Shown here: positions 6,718 through 9,377 of the stretch, one piece after another
Numbering within the stretch: position 1 is the first letter of the stretch
Layout: the number at the start of each line of letters is the position of its first letter
Assembly (NCBI GenBank): GCA_026986085.1
Contig: JALSPE010000114.1
Location: 1-9,377 of the forward strand
Reading direction: 5' to 3'
Length of the DNA stretch: 9,377 bases
Source: Campylobacteraceae bacterium
GTDB lineage: Bacteria > Campylobacterota > Campylobacteria > Campylobacterales > Sulfurovaceae
Position numbers and translations under genes: made by a program
The notes under the pieces: generated by a model
Seen by the model: only the letters and a program-made list of their open reading frames with translations
Database searches by the model: none
What the model was told of the DNA's origin: nothing

Positions 6718-7369
6718 TATTAAAGATAGAGCAGTTTTTATTGCAGATGCTCACTATCCAAACCACAATAGTAAATTAGTAGAGCTTTTAGTAGATATTA
6801 AAGAGGGCAAGATAGAAGCAACCCAACTCTTTTTAATGGGTGATATATTTGATCTATTAGTTGGAAGTAGCAGATACCTAAAAGAGTTATTTGAAGTTGA
6901 GATAAAATTAATAGATTCTATTGCAAAAGAGATAGATGTAATTTACATAGAAGGAAATCACGACTTTAATTTAAAGCCACTTTTTAAAAATGTAAAAGTT
7001 GTTCCAATAGAAGAGCAACCACTTATTGTAGATAATATCGTTATATCTCACGGAGATAAACTTAGCACTGATTTTAAGTATAAAATATATACCAAAATAG
7101 TTAGAAATCCACTTATATTAAAACTAATTCCAGATAGTTATGCAAAGAGTAAGCTTAAAAAGTTATCACAAAAAAATATATGTAAAGAGATAGAAAATTT
7201 TAGTATCATTATTGAAAATATTAAAAAATATTATACAAATAGTCTAATTATAGAAGGACACTTTCATCAAGGAGTAGTAGCTAAAAACTATATAGGCTTA
7301 CCATCTTTTGCTTGTAGTAGAGAGTATGCTATCTTTTTAAATGGCAAGGTGACTTTTGTAGAGTATTGA
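6707..7369 (+). CDS. LpxH-like UDP-2,3-diacylglucosamine hydrolase (calcineurin-type metallophosphoesterase)
   Basis: With ATG 6707 the protein has 220 residues. The complete two-metal phosphoesterase set is present: ADAH (D14, H16), GDIFD (45-49), GNHDF (83-87), HGD (115-117) and GHFHQG (184-189). The order, length and the final GHxH followed by a short beta end match the UDP-2,3-diacylglucosamine hydrolases that release UMP to give lipid X in lipid A synthesis, at the cytoplasmic face of the inner membrane. GNHD replaces the GNRD of classical LpxH. Campylobacterota are known to use a divergent enzyme, LpxJ, for this step, so the exact subfamily is left open and no symbol is given. TTG 6701 would add two residues but ATG 6707 is preferred. 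The start overlaps argC by 11 nt, so the gene ends the greA-argC operon. A different substrate is possible. Confidence 0.82.
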   Translation: MSLNIKDRAVFIADAHYPNHNSKLVELLVDIKEGKIEATQLFLMGDIFDLLVGSSRYLKELFEVEIKLIDSIAKEIDVIYIEGNHDFNLKPLFKNVKVVPIEEQPLIVDNIVISHGDKLSTDFKYKIYTKIVRNPLILKLIPDSYAKSKLKKLSQKNICKEIENFSIIIENIKKYYTNSLIIEGHFHQGVVAKNYIGLPSFACSREYAIFLNGKVTFVEY

Positions 7370-7471
7370 TGTATGTAAATATTTTGGTATGGTATTTATT
7401 TAAAAGAGATATGTATATACTTTTACTAAAATATAGAATTATTTAACTTAATTCGAGTATCTAAGAAAAGT

Positions 7472-7506
7472 AAAAAGTCTATTCTAAAAATATTTAGAAA
7501 CTTTTT
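7472..7506 (+). terminator. Nested stem-loop, likely terminator of the greA-argC-phosphoesterase operon
   Basis: AAAAAGT (7472-7478) pairs with ACTTTTT (7500-7506), and TTCTAAA (7482-7488) pairs with TTTAGAA (7493-7499) around the loop AATA; a three-base bulge CTA sits on the left side only. That is 14 base pairs, with a T-rich right arm and an A-rich left arm, so it could stop transcription in either direction. It lies about 100 nt after the phosphoesterase stop and upstream of the nhaD promoter. The stem is AT-rich, so strength is uncertain. Confidence 0.45.
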
Positions 7507-7521
7507 ATTAATCTTTAATCG

Positions 7522-7547
7522 TATTTTACTACATACACAGTAAAATA
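7522..7547. promoter_or_regulatory. Perfect 9-bp inverted repeat, possible operator of nhaD
   Basis: TATTTTACT (7522-7530) and AGTAAAATA (7539-7547) are exact inverted copies with an 8-base spacer, about 17 bases centre to centre. The right arm ends three bases before the -10 box of nhaD, so a dimeric regulator bound here would cover the -35 and spacer region. It lies upstream of the expected transcription start, which favours a DNA site over an RNA hairpin. The regulator is unknown. Confidence 0.45.
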
Positions 7548-7575
7548 TGGTAATATATATCCTAAAAATTAGGAG
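7548..7575 (+). promoter_or_regulatory. Extended -10 promoter and ribosome site for nhaD
   Basis: TGG-TAATAT at 7548-7556 is an extended -10 (5 of 6 to TATAAT with TGn). AGGAG at 7571-7575 lies five bases before ATG 7581 and is the strongest ribosome site in the window, fixing the nhaD start. Confidence 0.5.
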
Positions 7576-7580
7576 TTTAA

Positions 7581-8894
7581 ATGCATGAGTTAAATTTAAC
7601 TACAACTTGGGTAGGTATAGCCTCTTTGGTTATATTTGTATTGGGTTACTACTTTATTGCTACTGAAGATAAGTATCGTATTAATAAGGCAAAACCAGCA
7701 CTACTTACTGGAACATCAATTTTTATGTTGATAGGTTTATACTTCTCTTTAAATGGTATAGATGGGCATTTATTAGAGAAAGAGGTAGAGAAGCTAATTG
7801 TTGAGATATCAGAAATCTTCTTCTTTTTATTGGTTGCTATGACATATATAGAAGCTATGATAGATAGAGGGGTCTTTTCTGCATTAAGATATAATCTTGT
7901 ATCTAAAGGTTATAGCTATAAAAAGCTATTTTGGATTACAGGTATTTTGGCATTTTTTATATCTCCAGTTGCAGATAACTTAACAACTGCTTTAATTCTC
8001 TCTACAGTTCTTTTAACAATAGATAAAGAGAATAAGCGGTTTTTGGTTCCTGGAGCTATAAATATAGTTGTTGCAGCAAATGCAGGTGGTGCTTGGTCCC
8101 CATTTGGTGATATTACAACTCTTATGGTTTGGACAGCTGGTAAAGGTAGCTTTGTAGAGTTTTTATATCTATTTCCAGCATCTTTTGTAGGTTGGGCGAT
8201 TACTGCATTTTTATTAAGCAGATTTGTTCCAAATGGTGAGCCTCATTTTCATGCAGATGAGAAAAAAGTAGATATAAAAGAGGGTGGAAAAACAATTATT
8301 GGGCTATTTGCTTTAACTATTGCGATGGCTGTTGTTTCTCATCAAGTGTTGCATCTTCCTGCTATGTGGGGTATGATGTTTGGCTTAGCTTTGTTAAAAA
8401 TGTATGTTTACAAAATAAATCAAAGCCCAACTGATACTCATTTAAATGCTTTTAGCTGGATTGCCAAAATAGAGAATGATACCTTGTTATTCTTTTTTGG
8501 TATATTAGCAGCAGTTGGTGGTTTACATTTTTTAGGTTATTTAGAGTATTTTACAGAGCTTTATGATAAATTTGGAGCAACTCCTGTAAATGTTGGTGTT
8601 GGTTTTTTATCTGCTATTGTAGATAATGTTCCAGTTATGAGTGCCGTTTTAAAAGCAGACCCAAATATGGGAGCAGATTCGACAGCACAATGGATGCTAG
8701 TAACCATGACAGCAGGAATTGGAGGAAGCTTAATTAGCTTTGGTTCAGCCGCAGGAGTTGGAGTAATGGGTAAAATGCATGGAATTTATACATTTGCTTC
8801 TCACTTAAAATATGCATGGACAGTTCTTGTAGGATATATAGTTTCAGTTGCAATTTGGTATGTGCAGTTTGAGATATTTAAAATTGGTGCATAA
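7581..8894 (+). CDS. nhaD: Na+/H+ antiporter NhaD
   Basis: A 437-residue polytopic membrane protein of the NhaD group in the ion transporter superfamily. It exports Na+ (or Li+) in exchange for protons at the inner membrane, mostly at alkaline pH. The diagnostic blocks are all present: FFFLLVAMTYIEAM (80-93), SPVADNLTTAL (128-138) with D132-N133, ANAGGAWSPFGD (166-177), FFFGILAAVGG (304-314), SAIVDNVPVMSAV (344-356) with D348-N349, and GIGGSLISFGSAAGVGVMG (379-397). The two DN pairs and the repeated layout agree with an inverted-repeat transporter fold; about eleven or twelve helices can be picked out. The hydrophilic segment 217-246 has several His residues (PHFHADEKK), possibly a cytoplasmic loop. 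It stands alone between its own promoter with an inverted repeat and a hairpin 13 nt after its stop, so it is probably a single-gene unit. A role in sodium homeostasis suits a marine organism. Confidence 0.95.
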   Translation: MHELNLTTTWVGIASLVIFVLGYYFIATEDKYRINKAKPALLTGTSIFMLIGLYFSLNGIDGHLLEKEVEKLIVEISEIFFFLLVAMTYIEAMIDRGVFSALRYNLVSKGYSYKKLFWITGILAFFISPVADNLTTALILSTVLLTIDKENKRFLVPGAINIVVAANAGGAWSPFGDITTLMVWTAGKGSFVEFLYLFPASFVGWAITAFLLSRFVPNGEPHFHADEKKVDIKEGGKTIIGLFALTIAMAVVSHQVLHLPAMWGMMFGLALLKMYVYKINQSPTDTHLNAFSWIAKIENDTLLFFFGILAAVGGLHFLGYLEYFTELYDKFGATPVNVGVGFLSAIVDNVPVMSAVLKADPNMGADSTAQWMLVTMTAGIGGSLISFGSAAGVGVMGKMHGIYTFASHLKYAWTVLVGYIVSVAIWYVQFEIFKIGA

Positions 8895-8907
8895 TATAAA
8901 GTAGAAG

Positions 8908-8925
8908 TCGAGGTTTTAGCCTCGG
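8908..8925 (+). terminator. GC-containing hairpin after nhaD, terminator or REP-like element
   Basis: CGAGG (8909-8913) pairs with CCTCG (8920-8924), with T-G wobbles just outside (8908/8925) and just inside (8914/8919). It starts 13 nt after the nhaD stop. The T-run after it is short and displaced (8932-8935), so it is an imperfect intrinsic terminator. GTAG at 8901-8904 shortly before the stem recalls the tetranucleotide foot of REP elements. Confidence 0.5.
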
Positions 8926-9097
8926 AGAAAGTTTTGATTAGTATTAATAACCTTAACTTTAGCATCTAATTTTAACTAAAATTTTAAAGTAAAGAGTGCT
9001 ATTACAGCATCTTTGAAAAATTGTCATATATCTTGACAAAAACTATTATACAATATCAAGAGCTATGATAACTTTTCTATCAAATATCAATTATAGC

Positions 9098-9140
9098 TTA
9101 TTAGCACCATAAAATAATATTTAAGTGTAAAAGATAAATT
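9098..9140 (+). repeat. Imperfect direct repeat, copy 1
   Basis: This copy begins TTATTAGCAC and contains ATTTAAGTGTAAAAG. It matches 9294-9340 at most positions, with a 4-base AATT-type gap in the centre and scattered substitutions. It can fold with GCAC (9104-9107) against GTGT (9125-9128, one G-T) and AAAT (9112-9115) against ATTT (9119-9122). Confidence 0.6.
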
Positions 9141-9182
9141 CACATACTAAGCAATAAAACAAATTTCAAATAATAAGGATAC

Positions 9183-9198
9183 ACGAATTCATTTGCGT
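9183..9198. repeat. Degenerate CGAAT-type palindrome
   Basis: ACG (9183-9185) faces CGT (9196-9198) around AATTCATTTG with one mismatch inside. It looks like a decayed version of a CGAAT...ATTCG palindrome such as the one at 9233-9250. Weak on its own. Confidence 0.25.
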
Positions 9199-9232
9199 CT
9201 ATTTGAGATAAAAAGTTAATTTTGGGCTATTG

Positions 9233-9250
9233 CCTCGAATAAATTCGAGG
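9233..9250. repeat. Perfect palindrome CCTCGAAT-AA-ATTCGAGG (REP-like hairpin)
   Basis: CCTCGAAT (9233-9240) and ATTCGAGG (9243-9250) are exact inverted copies with two bases between; as a hairpin this gives seven pairs and a TAAA loop. The arms share CCTCG/CGAGG, in inverted order, with the hairpin at 8908-8925. No T-run follows on the plus strand and no gene ends nearby, so a terminator role is less likely than a repeat element. Confidence 0.55.
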
Positions 9251-9293
9251 ATCCGATAAGAAGAGGAATAAACTTTATTTTAAAATCTTTTGT

Positions 9294-9340
9294 TTATTAG
9301 CACAATGAAATAATAATTATTTAAGTGCAAAAGTTAAGTT
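9294..9340 (+). repeat. Imperfect direct repeat, copy 2
   Basis: This copy also begins TTATTAGCAC and contains ATTTAAGTGCAAAAG. It folds better than copy 1: GCAC (9300-9303) with GTGC (9325-9328) and AAATAAT (9308-9314) with ATTATTT (9316-9322) around one base. Copy 1 keeps the same fold with a shorter inner stem and a G-T pair. Confidence 0.6.
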
Positions 9341-9353
9341 ATAACAATTATCT

Positions 9354-9377
9354 AAACCTATCTGTAAGTTCAGGTTT
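9354..9377. repeat. Inverted repeat at the right window edge
   Basis: AAACCT (9354-9359) and AGGTTT (9372-9377) are inverted copies around 12 bases. The right arm ends exactly at the window edge, so the arm may be longer and a T-run may follow. It could be a terminator for a gene read from the right, or another repeat unit. Confidence 0.35.

Larger units (their letters stand above)
8895..9377. other. Gene-free, palindrome-rich stretch downstream of nhaD
   Basis: No open frame with a credible start and family is seen on either strand in these 483 nt. Apart from the elements listed separately it holds: an imperfect stem with ACTTTA (8956-8961)/TAAAGT (8985-8990) around AATTTTA (8968-8974)/TAAAATT (8977-8983); a hairpin at 8991-9014 (AAAG and GTGCT pairing with AGCAT and CTTT, one bulged A) that on the minus strand is followed by a T-rich tail; and TTGTCA (9021-9026)/TGACAA (9034-9039). 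The high AT content makes the weaker ones expected by chance. Confidence 0.6.

Noticed and set aside
9033..9069. Consensus -35 TTGACA with a promoter downstream
   Set aside because: The candidate -10 boxes lie 10 (TACAAT) or 25 (TATGAT) bases away, not 16-18, and no gene follows.
8895..9377. CRISPR array, tRNA or riboswitch in the gene-free tail
   Set aside because: The two repeat copies are imperfect and only two; no cloverleaf or CCA-end can be drawn; no gene follows that a riboswitch could control within the window.

Overview
The window reads as a chromosomal stretch of an AT-rich, free-living member of the Campylobacterota (former Epsilonproteobacteria), probably a marine or sulfidic-habitat relative of Sulfurimonas, Sulfurovum or Arcobacter. 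The basis is the protein style of RsmD, TcdA, SurE and the LpxH-like phosphoesterase, the strong AT bias with Lys/Ile/Asn-rich proteins, TATAAT-type -10 boxes without clear -35 boxes, tightly packed overlapping genes, and an NhaD-type Na+/H+ antiporter. The genus is an inference and cannot be fixed from this window alone.

Layout. Positions 1-910 (minus strand): rsmD (16S rRNA G966 methyltransferase) overlaps by 8 nt the start of an OppC/DppC-type peptide ABC transporter permease that runs off the left edge. Positions 1054-3031 (plus): a tightly overlapped three-gene cluster made of a CYTH protein with a large CHAD-like C-terminal domain, a single-domain O6-alkylguanine alkyltransferase-like protein, and a small three-helix membrane protein of unknown function. 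Positions 3033-5158 (minus): an orphan membrane-anchored protein with its own promoter, then tcdA (tRNA t6A dehydratase family) overlapping surE (5'/3'-nucleotidase), which are read surE then tcdA. Positions 5221-7369 (plus): greA, argC and an LpxH-like UDP-2,3-diacylglucosamine hydrolase, packed as one operon and divergent from surE. Positions 7581-8894 (plus): nhaD, alone, behind a 9-bp perfect inverted repeat and an extended -10 promoter. Positions 8895-9377: 483 nt with no gene but many palindromes and an imperfect direct repeat.

How the genes work together. Most are conserved housekeeping functions: ribosome and tRNA modification, transcript cleavage, arginine synthesis, lipid A synthesis, nucleotide turnover and ion homeostasis. 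No single pathway links them. I do not see a complete new system. The parts most worth a second look are: the CYTH/CHAD-like protein, whose C-terminal domain contains no histidine at all although CHAD domains normally use conserved histidines, and its translational coupling to a DNA-alkylation repair-type protein and a membrane protein; the operator-like palindrome at nhaD; and the repeat-rich noncoding tail after nhaD, with hairpins resembling REP-type elements and a duplicated stem-loop.
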